Source: Kurthia gibsonii
GTDB lineage: Bacteria; Bacillota; Bacilli; Bacillales_A; Planococcaceae
Assembly (NCBI RefSeq): GCF_006539985.1
Contig: NZ_BJOB01000014.1
Location: forward strand, 1 to 58,463
Length of the DNA stretch: 58,463 nucleotides
Direction of reading: 5' to 3'
Shown here one piece after another: positions 51,070 through 58,368 of this stretch (position 1 is the stretch's first letter; the number at the start of each line of letters is the position of its first letter). Made by a program: the position numbers and the translations under genes. The notes under the pieces are model-generated. The model was not told where the DNA came from. It ran no database searches and saw only the letters and a program-made list of their open reading frames with translations.

Positions 51070-52674
51070 CTACTCCATTGTAAATGTAACTAAAATACTC
51101 GTTCCTTCATTCAACGAACTTGTAATATCAATACTACCGTTCGTTTTGTTTAAAATATCTGAAATTAAATATAAACCAATGCCATGATTGGCAGAATTCT
51201 TCGTTGTAAAACCATTATCGAAAATCTTTTGAATTTGTTCATCGGTCATACCGACACCATTATCCTCCACTAATATCGATAATGTTTCATCGTTTTGGTC
51301 AATACTAATAAAGATTTCTTTTGATGAACTACTCGTCAGTTGCAGCGCATCAAAAGCATTTTCTACAAGATTTCCAAACACCACAACAAAATCGTGGAAA
51401 TCAAGTTTTTCTGGTAAGCGTTCAAGTGTACTATGCTCGTCCATCATGACATCAATACCCAGTTCCTTCCCGCGATTGATTTTACTCAGTACCAGACCTG
51501 CAATATTTTGATTTTGAATGCGCTGATTTAAGAAATTCGTTGTTTTTTCCTGCGTCGTTTGCACTTCTACAATGTAATCCATCGCTTCTTGATGGTGACC
51601 TAGTTGTAGAAGTCCTGAAATCGTATGTAACTTATTTTTATGCTCATGATTTTGAATGCGAAGCGCTTGTACGAACTCTTTTACACCTGTTAACTCTTCC
51701 GCTAACTTTTTCACTTCTGTACGGTCTTGGAAAATGGCAATCGCCCCGACCGTCTCACCGTCTACTTCAATCGGCACACGATTACTTAAAATCGTATGTT
51801 GATTAATATGTAACTCTTTATTGTAAATGGGCTGATTGAAATCTAAAATCTCTGGTAGGCGTGTATCAGGTAAAATATCATAAATCTTCTTTCCGAGCAA
51901 ATTCTGCTCGCCAATCCCTAAAATTTGTCGCGCTTTCGGATTGAAGATGGTCACCGTAAACTCTTTATCAATGGCGATAATCCCTTCATGCATCGCATTG
52001 AATGTCTCAATACGCTCTGTATATAATTTAGCAATCTCATGCGGTTCATAATCCAGCATCTGCTTCTTCACACGACGACTTAGAATCAGCGCTCCCCATA
52101 AACCAAAGGCAGTTGATAGTGTCAGTGCAAGTGCAATCTCCCACTTCATTCCACCTAACACTTCAAGAACACTTGGTAAACGATAGCCAACGACTGTAAC
52201 ACCGATTTGCTGATGTTTAGTATTCATGATCGGTACAAAGGCGCGTACCATTACACCCACTTCACCTTTTGCTTTCGACGTATAATAATGCTCTGAATAG
52301 GCTGCTTCTTCGTCTGGTGTTGTCGAAACTGTGCCAAGCTTACTCGTTAAAGGATGCGACAATCGCATATGATCCATATTCATAATCACAATATAGTCTG
52401 CAGAATTGACCGTTCGTAGCTGTTCAACGGTTTGATTAATTCGACGTGCCTGTGCTTCAATAGATAAATTATTCTCGTTATGTAAGATTTCTTCAATTTC
52501 AGGTAATGTCGCGACCGTTCTCGCTACAAGCATCGACTGCTTCTGTAATTCTTTTTCTTTTGAATTGACAATACTCCCTAAAATAAAGACGCCCGCAATC
52601 AATAATGAGAAGGCAATGATGAAGAACGTAAGTGCAATCATCCCTTTATTTAAGGTCATTTTTTGTTTGAACAA
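51070..52674 (-). CDS. dctS: CitA/DcuS-family sensor histidine kinase
   Basis: About 534 residues from the TTG at 52674, six bases after GAGAGGTGG; an ATG 30 bases upstream has only a weak site. Two membrane segments (about 14-35 and 180-200) enclose an extracellular PAS-like ligand domain. A cytoplasmic PAS (about 210-320) follows. The phospho-acceptor His is in RIQNHEHKNKLHTISGL, and the ATPase has NAFDAL-type N-box LVENAFDALQL and DNGVGM. It probably senses fumarate, succinate or malate, alone or with DctB. Confidence 0.85.
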   Translation of the reverse strand: MFKQKMTLNKGMIALTFFIIAFSLLIAGVFILGSIVNSKEKELQKQSMLVARTVATLPEIEEILHNENNLSIEAQARRINQTVEQLRTVNSADYIVIMNMDHMRLSHPLTSKLGTVSTTPDEEAAYSEHYYTSKAKGEVGVMVRAFVPIMNTKHQQIGVTVVGYRLPSVLEVLGGMKWEIALALTLSTAFGLWGALILSRRVKKQMLDYEPHEIAKLYTERIETFNAMHEGIIAIDKEFTVTIFNPKARQILGIGEQNLLGKKIYDILPDTRLPEILDFNQPIYNKELHINQHTILSNRVPIEVDGETVGAIAIFQDRTEVKKLAEELTGVKEFVQALRIQNHEHKNKLHTISGLLQLGHHQEAMDYIVEVQTTQEKTTNFLNQRIQNQNIAGLVLSKINRGKELGIDVMMDEHSTLERLPEKLDFHDFVVVFGNLVENAFDALQLTSSSSKEIFISIDQNDETLSILVEDNGVGMTDEQIQKIFDNGFTTKNSANHGIGLYLISDILNKTNGSIDITSSLNEGTSILVTFTME

Positions 52675-52761
52675 ACAAGCCACCTCTCTTATACTTTTTA
52701 ACATTGTACCACTTCAATTATGTTAAACTAATAAAAATTAAATCAAAGTGGAGGGTCGACG

Positions 52762-53817
52762 TTGCGTACATATATGCTATCCGCTCTATTCGTCGTTATC
52801 GCTTTACTCGGTTATATGAGCTATGAACAAGGCTTTTTCAAAAGCGAAACATTACCGTATGACGAAGAACAAGAGGGATTAAAAGATCAAATTACGATTC
52901 GTTTTTCACATGTTGTCGCAGAAGACACACCGAAGGGACAAGCTGTGTTGAAATTTGCTGAACTCGTTCAAAAGCGCTCGCATCATCGTATTCAAGTTGA
53001 AATTTCACCGAATGGTATGCTTTACAATGATGTGAATGAATTACAAGCGCTAAAAGATAATGACGTTCAGATGATTGCCCCGACTCTTTCTAAAGTAACA
53101 AAAGAAGTACCGAGTTGGGAAGTTCTAGATTTACCCTATTTATTTTCATCCACTGCTGAAGTTCAAAAAGTATTCACAAGTGATGTCGGTGAACGTCTTT
53201 TAAACGAACTCCAACATGAAAATATGAAGGCACTTGGCTTTTGGCAAAATGGCTTTAAACAGATGATTAATGAAAAAGAAATCATTCAAGACGTACAAGA
53301 TTTTAAAGGGCTTCGCGTGCGTGCGATGGAGAGTGATATGCTTAAACAACAATTCGAGCAAGTGAAAGCAACGCCTGTAACCTCTTCATTTGACGAATTG
53401 TTTACAGAACTCAATAAACAAAAGATGGATGCACTTGAAAATACAATTTCAAATATCTACTCAAAAAGCCTGTATAAAAAAGAAAATCATTTAACGATTT
53501 CAAATCATGGCATTCTTGCCTATGCGGTCATTATTAATAAACAGTTTTGGCAACAACTCGAACCAGCCGATCAGCAATTGATTGAGCAGGCGTTAAAAGA
53601 TGCAACAGAATGGAATATGGAGAATGCTATGCAGATGAACGATCATGACTTACAACAACTGAAGAATCTCTCCGTTGAGATACACACTTTAACACCGCAG
53701 CAACAAACAGCGTGGAAAAAAGCGTTTATGCCACTCTATCGTTCATTTGAAAATCGTAGTGATGCACATTATCTACACGAAATTCAGCAATTAATTCAGA
53801 AAAAAACAGATACCTAA
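52762..53817 (+). CDS. dctB: DctB-like extracytoplasmic dicarboxylate-binding protein (TRAP DctP family)
   Basis: 351 residues, TTG start after GGAGGG. N-terminal membrane anchor (about 4-18), then the DctP-type solute-binding domain: ITIRFSHVVAEDTPKGQAVL, VEISPNGMLYND, the conserved Arg in FKGLRVRAMES, DALENTISNIYS and NHGILAYAVIINKQFW. No TRAP membrane subunits are present. In B. subtilis DctB is a co-sensor for DctS rather than a transport component; the same is inferred here, since it sits divergently from dctS. Confidence 0.82.
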   Translation: MRTYMLSALFVVIALLGYMSYEQGFFKSETLPYDEEQEGLKDQITIRFSHVVAEDTPKGQAVLKFAELVQKRSHHRIQVEISPNGMLYNDVNELQALKDNDVQMIAPTLSKVTKEVPSWEVLDLPYLFSSTAEVQKVFTSDVGERLLNELQHENMKALGFWQNGFKQMINEKEIIQDVQDFKGLRVRAMESDMLKQQFEQVKATPVTSSFDELFTELNKQKMDALENTISNIYSKSLYKKENHLTISNHGILAYAVIINKQFWQQLEPADQQLIEQALKDATEWNMENAMQMNDHDLQQLKNLSVEIHTLTPQQQTAWKKAFMPLYRSFENRSDAHYLHEIQQLIQKKTDT

Positions 53818-53845
53818 ACTGTATTACAACAATAGAAAAATGACC

Positions 53846-53859
53846 ATAAAGCGTTTTCA
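53846..53859 (-). promoter_or_regulatory. cre-like site before the symporter gene
   Basis: Minus strand TGAAAACGCTTTAT, 12 of 14 to the cre consensus. Catabolite repression of dctP is known in B. subtilis, but the match is weak and the site is nearly 200 bases from the start. Confidence 0.35.
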
Positions 53860-53861
53860 TA

Positions 53862-53893
53862 CAAGACTGGACACCTTTGTTCAGTCTTTTAAA
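53862..53893 (+). terminator. Terminator of dctB
   Basis: Stem AAGACTG / CAGTCTT and T-run, 45 bases after the dctB stop. Confidence 0.65.
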
Positions 53894-53928
53894 ATGCTGT
53901 TAAATCAACGTTTTCATCCTTTTTCGGT

Positions 53929-53964
53929 AAAAAGAACTTTATGACCAAAAAGAACTTTATAACC
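53929..53964 (+). promoter_or_regulatory. Tandem 18-bp repeats, likely DctR-binding site
   Basis: Two adjacent copies of AAAAAGAACTTTATRACC (53929-53946 ending TGACC, 53947-53964 ending TAACC) differ at one base. They lie about 80 bases before the dctP start, where activation by the CitB-type regulator is expected. Confidence 0.65.
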
Positions 53965-54042
53965 GAATTATTCCTTTGTACTAAAACAGCGCTTATGATA
54001 CATGTAAGCGATCACAAAATTGAATAACAAAGAGGGATGAAC

Positions 54043-55320
54043 ATGAAAAAGAAAAAGTGGTATAAGAACTTAACGGTTCAAGTAGTCATCGGGATCATCT
54101 TAGGGATCATCGTTGGTGGCGTCTTCCCAACATTCGGTCAAGATTTAAAAATCCTAGCAGACATTTTCATCAAATTAATTAAAATGTTAATCGCACCAAT
54201 TATCTTCTTAACGGTTGTGATTGGTATTGGTAACATGGGGGATATGAAAAAAGTTGGTAAAATTGGGGGTAAAGCGTTAATTTACTTCGAGATTGTTTCA
54301 ACAGTTGCACTTGCAATTGGTTTTATCGTGGTACATATTATCCAACCAGGTAAAGGAACAGGTATTGACGTATCAAAAATTGATACATCAGCTGTTCAAA
54401 ACTTTACAGATCAAGCAGCAGCACAAGAGTCTGGCTTCGTACCATTCATTATGAACATTATTCCAGAGCATTTCGTTGGCGCAATCGCAAACGGTGATTT
54501 ATTACCAATCTTAGTATGTGCGGCGCTATTCGGTCTAGCATCTGCTTCAATTGGTGAAGCAGCACAACCTGTTATGAAGGTTATGACATCTGCCTCTGAA
54601 ATCTTCTTCAAAATCATCGGTATGGTCATGGTTATTTCACCATTAGCAGCATTCGGTGCAATGGCTTACACAATCGGCTCATTCGGCTTCGGTTCTTTAA
54701 AAAGCTTAGCATTATTAATGGCTTGTATCTACATTACAATGGCGCTATTCATCTTCTTAATTCTTGGCGGTATTATGAAGGGCTTCGGCTTCAATATCTT
54801 CAAATTCCTTGCTTATATCAAAGAAGAATTATTACTTGTATTAGGTACATCTTCTTCAGAAACAGCTTTACCAGGTATCATGAAGAAATTAGAAAAATTC
54901 GGTTGTTCAAAACAAGTCGTTGGTTTAGTTATTCCAACAGGTTACTCATTCAACTTAGATGGTACAGCCATCTACTTATCAATGGCTGCTATGTTTATCG
55001 CACAAGTTTACAATGTTGACCTATCGATCTGGCAACAACTAACATTATTATTAGTATTAATGGTTACATCAAAAGGTGCTGCAGGTGTTACAGGTTCAGG
55101 TTTTGTTACATTAGCTGCAACATTAGCTGCGTTCCCAATGATTCCAGTAGCAGGTATTGCCCTACTAATCGGTGTAGACCGCTTCATGTCAGAAGCGCGT
55201 GCCATCACAAACATAATTGGTAACTCCGTAGCAACAGTTGTTGTATCAAAACTAGAAAATGAATACAACCCAGAGCAACACGAAGCACTCGTGAAAGAAA
55301 TTAAAGAAGAACATGCATAA
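54043..55320 (+). CDS. dctP: C4-dicarboxylate:cation symporter (DctA/GltP family)
   Basis: 425 residues from the second of two close ATGs, six bases after AGAGGG. Eight membrane segments plus two re-entrant loops. Family marks: LIKMLIAPIIFLTVVIGIG, the serine-rich loop GTSSSETALPGIM, GYSFNLDGTAIYLSMAAMFI, and the substrate segment VGVDRFMSEARAITNIIGNS. It takes up succinate, fumarate or malate with protons or sodium. The adjacent DctSR and DctB support that substrate over glutamate. Confidence 0.88.
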   Translation: MKKKKWYKNLTVQVVIGIILGIIVGGVFPTFGQDLKILADIFIKLIKMLIAPIIFLTVVIGIGNMGDMKKVGKIGGKALIYFEIVSTVALAIGFIVVHIIQPGKGTGIDVSKIDTSAVQNFTDQAAAQESGFVPFIMNIIPEHFVGAIANGDLLPILVCAALFGLASASIGEAAQPVMKVMTSASEIFFKIIGMVMVISPLAAFGAMAYTIGSFGFGSLKSLALLMACIYITMALFIFLILGGIMKGFGFNIFKFLAYIKEELLLVLGTSSSETALPGIMKKLEKFGCSKQVVGLVIPTGYSFNLDGTAIYLSMAAMFIAQVYNVDLSIWQQLTLLLVLMVTSKGAAGVTGSGFVTLAATLAAFPMIPVAGIALLIGVDRFMSEARAITNIIGNSVATVVVSKLENEYNPEQHEALVKEIKEEHA

Positions 55321-55321
55321 G

Positions 55322-55359
55322 AAAAACGAAATCGCGCTATATGTGCGGTTTCGTTTTTT
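55322..55359 (+). terminator. Terminator of dctP
   Basis: Stem AAAACGAAATCGC / GCGGTTTCGTTTT with T-run. Confidence 0.85.
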
Positions 55360-55466
55360 AATTACTTATCCTTTTCATCTGAATACATATTTAATAGGAA
55401 AGAATTGCGTCTTTTTAGTTCAACCATTACTATAGAAGGTAGTATGTTTTAAAGGAGTTTTACATA

Positions 55467-55742
55467 ATGAAATTAACATCGCGTAAAGAGCAAGCGATCT
55501 TCTTGCAAAAGAAGGTCAAACAAGTGGGGCTCGTATCGATTGTGACACTGTTCTTTGTTGTCTTGCTACAAATTTCACGTTCATTTGCCGCAAAAGAACC
55601 GGAGTCTTTCTGGCGCTTTGGTGAACCGATCTTTATCGGCTTAGCCTCTATTTTCGCACTTCTGCTATTTGGAATTGTCGTACATCTCGCTTATAAAATT
55701 TTGCAAAGTAAACAAGAGATTCAAAAACGTTCGAAATCATAA
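55467..55742 (+). CDS. Small membrane protein with two membrane segments
   Basis: 91 residues; AAAGGAG precedes the ATG. Charged N-terminus (KLTSRKEQAIFLQKKVKQ), hydrophobic segments at about 20-38 and 53-75, basic C-terminus. Family unknown. Confidence 0.65.
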   Translation: MKLTSRKEQAIFLQKKVKQVGLVSIVTLFFVVLLQISRSFAAKEPESFWRFGEPIFIGLASIFALLLFGIVVHLAYKILQSKQEIQKRSKS

Positions 55743-55747
55743 AAATA

Positions 55748-55785
55748 AGTGGGTTCATCGAATATAGATGAGCTCATCTTTTTAT
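55748..55785 (+). terminator. Intrinsic terminator
   Basis: Stem GGGTTCATC / GATGAGCTC (with G-U pairs) and a T-run after the small membrane-protein gene. Confidence 0.65.
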
Positions 55786-55851
55786 ATTTAATAATTGCTG
55801 CTGCACTTTTCAATATAAAACCGATTTTTAAAACGGCAACTTTAAAATCGT

Positions 55852-55894
55852 ATCGATTATAATCGATTATTATTTATTTATACAAATAATCGAT
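55852..55894. repeat. Cluster of ATCGATTAT motifs
   Basis: Three copies of ATCGATTAT: 55852-55860, 55862-55870 and, inverted, 55886-55894. The first two form a 10-bp-period tandem and include the 14-bp palindrome TCGATTATAATCGA (55853-55866). Helical phasing suggests a protein-binding site. It lies about 80 bases before the promoter of the antisense RNA. Confidence 0.55.
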
Positions 55895-55975
55895 AATTGA
55901 GTATAAATACGAAATCATAGATGCTTTCGATAATAATATCACTTAATTAACCTATTTTATTTCTATCTTATTTAA

Positions 55976-56004
55976 TTGACTTCTATCTATAATCATCATA
56001 CAAT
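55976..56004 (+). promoter_or_regulatory. Near-consensus promoter of the antisense RNA
   Basis: TTGACT, exactly 17 bases, TACAAT. No reading frame follows; the terminator is only about 70 bases downstream. Confidence 0.75.
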
Positions 56005-56010
56005 GAAGTT

Positions 56011-56075
56011 AGTAAGATTCTTGTCGCGAGAATCACATGTAGTACAGCGCCTGGTTTGGTCACCAGGCGTTTTTT
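56011..56075 (+). ncRNA. Candidate antisense RNA against the adjacent 46-codon gene
   Basis: Predicted RNA of about 65 nt between the promoter above and the terminator CGCCTGGT / ACCAGGCG plus six T (56048-56075). A first hairpin GATTCT-TGTCGCG-AGAATC spans 56016-56034. Two segments are exact complements of the messenger of the gene at 56133-56273. TCTTGTCGCGAG (56019-56030) equals plus-strand 56251-56262, antisense to codons 4-8. CATGTAGTACA (56036-56046) equals 56271-56281, antisense to the start codon and SD spacer. The first lies over the loop of hairpin 1; the second is single-stranded just before the terminator. No known family recognised. Confidence 0.62.
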
Positions 56076-56091
56076 ATGTATTAAATCTATA

Positions 56092-56131
56092 GAAAGAGCG
56101 TTGAGCCCAGTTGGAATCAACGCTCTTTTTT
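56092..56131. terminator. Terminator between the antisense RNA and the 46-codon gene
   Basis: Stem AAAGAGCGTTGA / TCAACGCTCTTTTTT. In the leftward direction it sits right after the small gene's stop; the T-run is longer rightward. Confidence 0.75.
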
Positions 56132-56132
56132 C

Positions 56133-56273
56133 TTACAGCATCATACGGAAGAAACGATAAATTGTATCCACGAATCGAAATAGATCCGCTGCATATCGAA
56201 AGATGGTCAGTCCTTCTTCACGCTTTTTCTTTCGCTCAGCCTTTACTTTCTCTTGTCGCGAGTATTTAGGCAT
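56133..56273 (-). CDS. 46-residue basic/amphipathic protein, target of the antisense RNA
   Basis: Starts MPKYSRQEKVKAERKKKREE and ends RFVDTIYRFFRMML. The first 20 residues are strongly basic; the rest is an aromatic-rich amphipathic helix (LTIFRYAADLFRFVDTIYRF) that could lie in or on the membrane. A very strong AAGGAGG lies eight bases before the ATG. The messenger can fold CTCCTT (about 12 bases upstream) onto the AAGGAG of that site, masking it. Antisense segments of the opposite RNA cover its start codon and codons 4-8. This arrangement is like type I toxin genes, but toxicity is only inferred and the peptide is more basic than typical single-span toxins. Confidence 0.72.
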   Translation of the reverse strand: MPKYSRQEKVKAERKKKREEGLTIFRYAADLFRFVDTIYRFFRMML

Positions 56274-56282
56274 GTAGTACAC

Positions 56283-56300
56283 CTCCTTCCGAAAAAGGAG
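56283..56300 (-). promoter_or_regulatory. Shine-Dalgarno-masking hairpin of the 46-codon gene
   Basis: On the leftward messenger CTCCTT (plus 56295-56300) pairs perfectly with AAGGAG (plus 56283-56288), the core of the ribosome site, with a six-base loop. Confidence 0.6.
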
Positions 56301-56323
56301 TCAGCTGAAAATGCTGCCATTTT

Positions 56324-56332
56324 ATTGTAGCA
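56324..56332 (-). promoter_or_regulatory. Extended -10 promoter of the 46-codon gene
   Basis: Leftward TGC-TACAAT, about 50 bases before the ATG. No good -35, as is common with extended -10 elements. It would give a leader of about 45 bases. Confidence 0.45.
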
Positions 56333-56472
56333 CGAAAACGACCTTTTGGTGCTAGATTAAAATATATGTAGTATTGCCTTCAAATGTGATGTATAAGCTT
56401 TTGTTGAAAACTACTTTTTCATTAGCTGATAGTGAATCTTTAATTACAAAATTTTAAGTAGGAGGGGATCTA

Positions 56473-56981
56473 ATGAAGCTTACATTACCCAAACATACAT
56501 ATTACCTCGATGCGATTTCATATTTTTCATGTTAGCTCAAATCGTCATATTGCTGTTGTATTGGAAAGGGTTAGATGAGCGAGTTCCGATTCATTTTAAT
56601 TTACTAGGTAGTCCAGATGGCTACGGTTCAAAATATGTTTTATGGATATTGCCGATTGTCTCAATCTTACTGTTCGCAGGGTTGAAAAGCTTTCGATTTA
56701 TTAAATTCAATCGCTATTTAGTAAAGTTTGATAAACAACTAAGTATGAAACTGTACAAACTCTATTGCTCTTGGACTTCACTCGTATCCGCTTTGACACT
56801 GTTTTTCTTTTTTATATTGCTCTATGCCTCTATACAAATTCAGCCTCTAGAGAAAATTCCATCTTATATTATTATCGTGTATTTCGGTGGATTGATTCTA
56901 TCGGTGATTGTGTATGGCATAATCGAATCCTCGTATAAAAAGAAGTATATAAACTCAAAACAAAAACGAGTAGCACGCTGA
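56473..56981 (+). pseudogene. DUF1648 membrane protein gene with a frame shift near its start
   Basis: The GGAGGGG site and ATG at 56473 open a 20-codon frame (MKLTLPKHTYYLDAISYFSC) that stops at 56535. The main frame resumes before that stop (RCDFIFFMLAQIV...) and runs to 56981. It contains the DUF1648 signature DERVPIHFNLLGSPDGYGSK and three further membrane segments. A one-base indel around 56505-56520 would join them. An ATG at 56529 overlaps the stop (ATGTTAG), so re-initiation could rescue a shorter 150-residue product. True decay and sequencing error are both possible. Confidence 0.65.
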
Positions 56982-57000
56982 ACGTGTTACTCGCTTTTTA
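56966..57000. terminator. Terminator between convergent genes
   Basis: Stem CGAGTAGCACG / CGTGTTACTCG with T-rich right side. Confidence 0.8.
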
Positions 57001-57006
57001 GATTCA

Positions 57007-57225
57007 TTATGGATAGAAAACAAGTAGGATACCTATTAACAGTGCTCCCAAGACAATTGCTACATAGAAACCATATGTACCTAATAATAATTCAAGAGGT
57101 ATGAAAATCAGCATTCTAAAAAAGCTCTTAGGGTTCTCTTTCACTTCCTTATAAGCCTGGTACATCATCACGCAAAAATTGACAAGGAAAAAGAGTATTA
57201 ATCCATATCCGATTATAACTTCCAA
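57007..57225 (-). CDS. Small membrane protein, unknown
   Basis: 72 residues from a TTG start with GAAGGTGA upstream. Two hydrophobic segments (about 3-22 and 36-70, perhaps two helices) with a short basic loop KEVKENPKSFFRM. It is one of several small membrane-protein genes near an SdpI-like protein. Family unknown. Confidence 0.55.
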   Translation of the reverse strand: MEVIIGYGLILFFLVNFCVMMYQAYKEVKENPKSFFRMLIFIPLELLLGTYGFYVAIVLGALLIGILLVFYP

Positions 57226-57274
57226 TGGATCACCTTCACTTTATTATACTTACCTGCGTTTGAGAGCTAAGCGT

Positions 57275-57904
57275 CTACTCATTTTTAAGCAATTTATTCG
57301 AGTATAACTGAATACTATATAACATAGCAGTAATCAGTAGTGAAATGACAAGAATCGCATATAAGAATGATGAAATTAGAGCTGCAAACCCTATGAATAT
57401 ACCACAGATGATAAGCGCACATCCACTAAATCTTTGAATTTGAGTCCATGATTTTTTATTTTGAAAGCTAGCGGCATTTCGAACACCCACTTTAGAATTA
57501 TAATTGACTGTAGATAAGAAACTGCCGATGATAATGAAAATACAGCCTACAAAGATTAAAAAGAGACGTTCTGTGTTTAACGCTTCATTACGGACATTGA
57601 GTATGTAGACAATATTTAATCCAATAACGAATAAACCACCGATCATAGCAAATGCTGTATTCATTTTTTGTTTATTTTCATTTTTTCTATCGATGAGCAG
57701 CAAAGCGTAAAAAATAACGAGGACACACAATGAAATAATCATAAACATGAGAAACATGAAACTTTTATGCGCATAATCCGTTATTCCACCTGAATTAGCA
57801 TGCATGATAACTTTTTCTGGTAAAGAACGATATGTACTTAACCACACAATGAGAGACATGAAAAAAGATGCAACTAATAATAATACATTTTTCAATACAT
57901 TCAT
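57275..57904 (-). CDS. DUF1648/SdpI-family membrane protein
   Basis: 209 residues, six or so membrane segments. The N-terminal DUF1648 part reads SLPEKVIMHANSGGITDYAH (about 27-46). The later segment YNSKVGVRNAASFQNKKSWT followed by QRFSG (about 138-162) matches the SdpI signature (NRTIGIRTPWT..W...HR..G). SdpI is the membrane immunity and signal-transduction protein for the SdpC toxin in B. subtilis; many relatives have no known toxin. No sdpC-like gene seen here. Confidence 0.72.
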   Translation of the reverse strand: MNVLKNVLLLVASFFMSLIVWLSTYRSLPEKVIMHANSGGITDYAHKSFMFLMFMIISLCVLVIFYALLLIDRKNENKQKMNTAFAMIGGLFVIGLNIVYILNVRNEALNTERLFLIFVGCIFIIIGSFLSTVNYNSKVGVRNAASFQNKKSWTQIQRFSGCALIICGIFIGFAALISSFLYAILVISLLITAMLYSIQLYSNKLLKNE

Positions 57905-57973
57905 CCTTTCTTGCTTTAAATATCGAGGAAAGCGATTCCACTAATACGTGAAAAGGAACTACAAAGACAATAT

Positions 57974-58011
57974 AAAAAGCACCCTCTTTTACAACGAGAA
58001 GGTGCTTTTGA
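57974..58011. terminator. Intrinsic terminator
   Basis: Stem AAAAGCACCCTCT / GAGAAGGTGCTTTT around a short loop; placed between the 66-residue gene's stop (58025) and the SdpI-like gene, ending the leftward transcript. Confidence 0.75.
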
Positions 58012-58024
58012 TGAGTCCTTTTAG

Positions 58025-58225
58025 CTAATTTTTAGCTAAACCTCTAATAGCAAAGCTAATCACAAGTAGTCCAATTATTAACGAAACCACTCTCAATGTA
58101 TAATCCGCCACAAGTAATGCGCCCATCATTTTTTCATCGTTATAGCCATGCCCAGTAATAATCGTTGGCACAAATATAATCACGATACCTAGAATAATCG
58201 TTATAACAGTTGTTATGCTTTTCAA
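58025..58225 (-). CDS. Small two-segment membrane protein
   Basis: 66 residues: hydrophobic segment about 5-23, a polar loop GHGYNDEKMMGALLVADYT, second segment about 44-60, ending GLAKN. Family unknown. It shares the cluster with the SdpI-like gene. Confidence 0.55.
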   Translation of the reverse strand: MKSITTVITIILGIVIIFVPTIITGHGYNDEKMMGALLVADYTLRVVSLIIGLLVISFAIRGLAKN

Positions 58226-58324
58226 ATTACCGCCCCTTAATAACGCTTATGTAATTCCCTTACTACTAATTGGCCAGATAATGTTATGTACTTAAAGTCT
58301 TATGCAGTTTGGTTATTTTGTTAT

Positions 58325-58354
58325 TAGAATTGGGTACTCCAATTCTTTTTTTAT
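58325..58354 (+). terminator. Intrinsic terminator
   Basis: Stem AGAATTGG / CCAATTCT and a long T-run; no rightward gene ends nearby, so it may end transcription from further left or belong to a short unseen RNA. Confidence 0.7.
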
Positions 58355-58368
58355 GAATTTTTTTACTC

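Noticed and set aside
52762-53817. TRAP transporter
   Set aside because: Only the binding protein is present with no DctQ or DctM; the context fits a DctB co-sensor instead.
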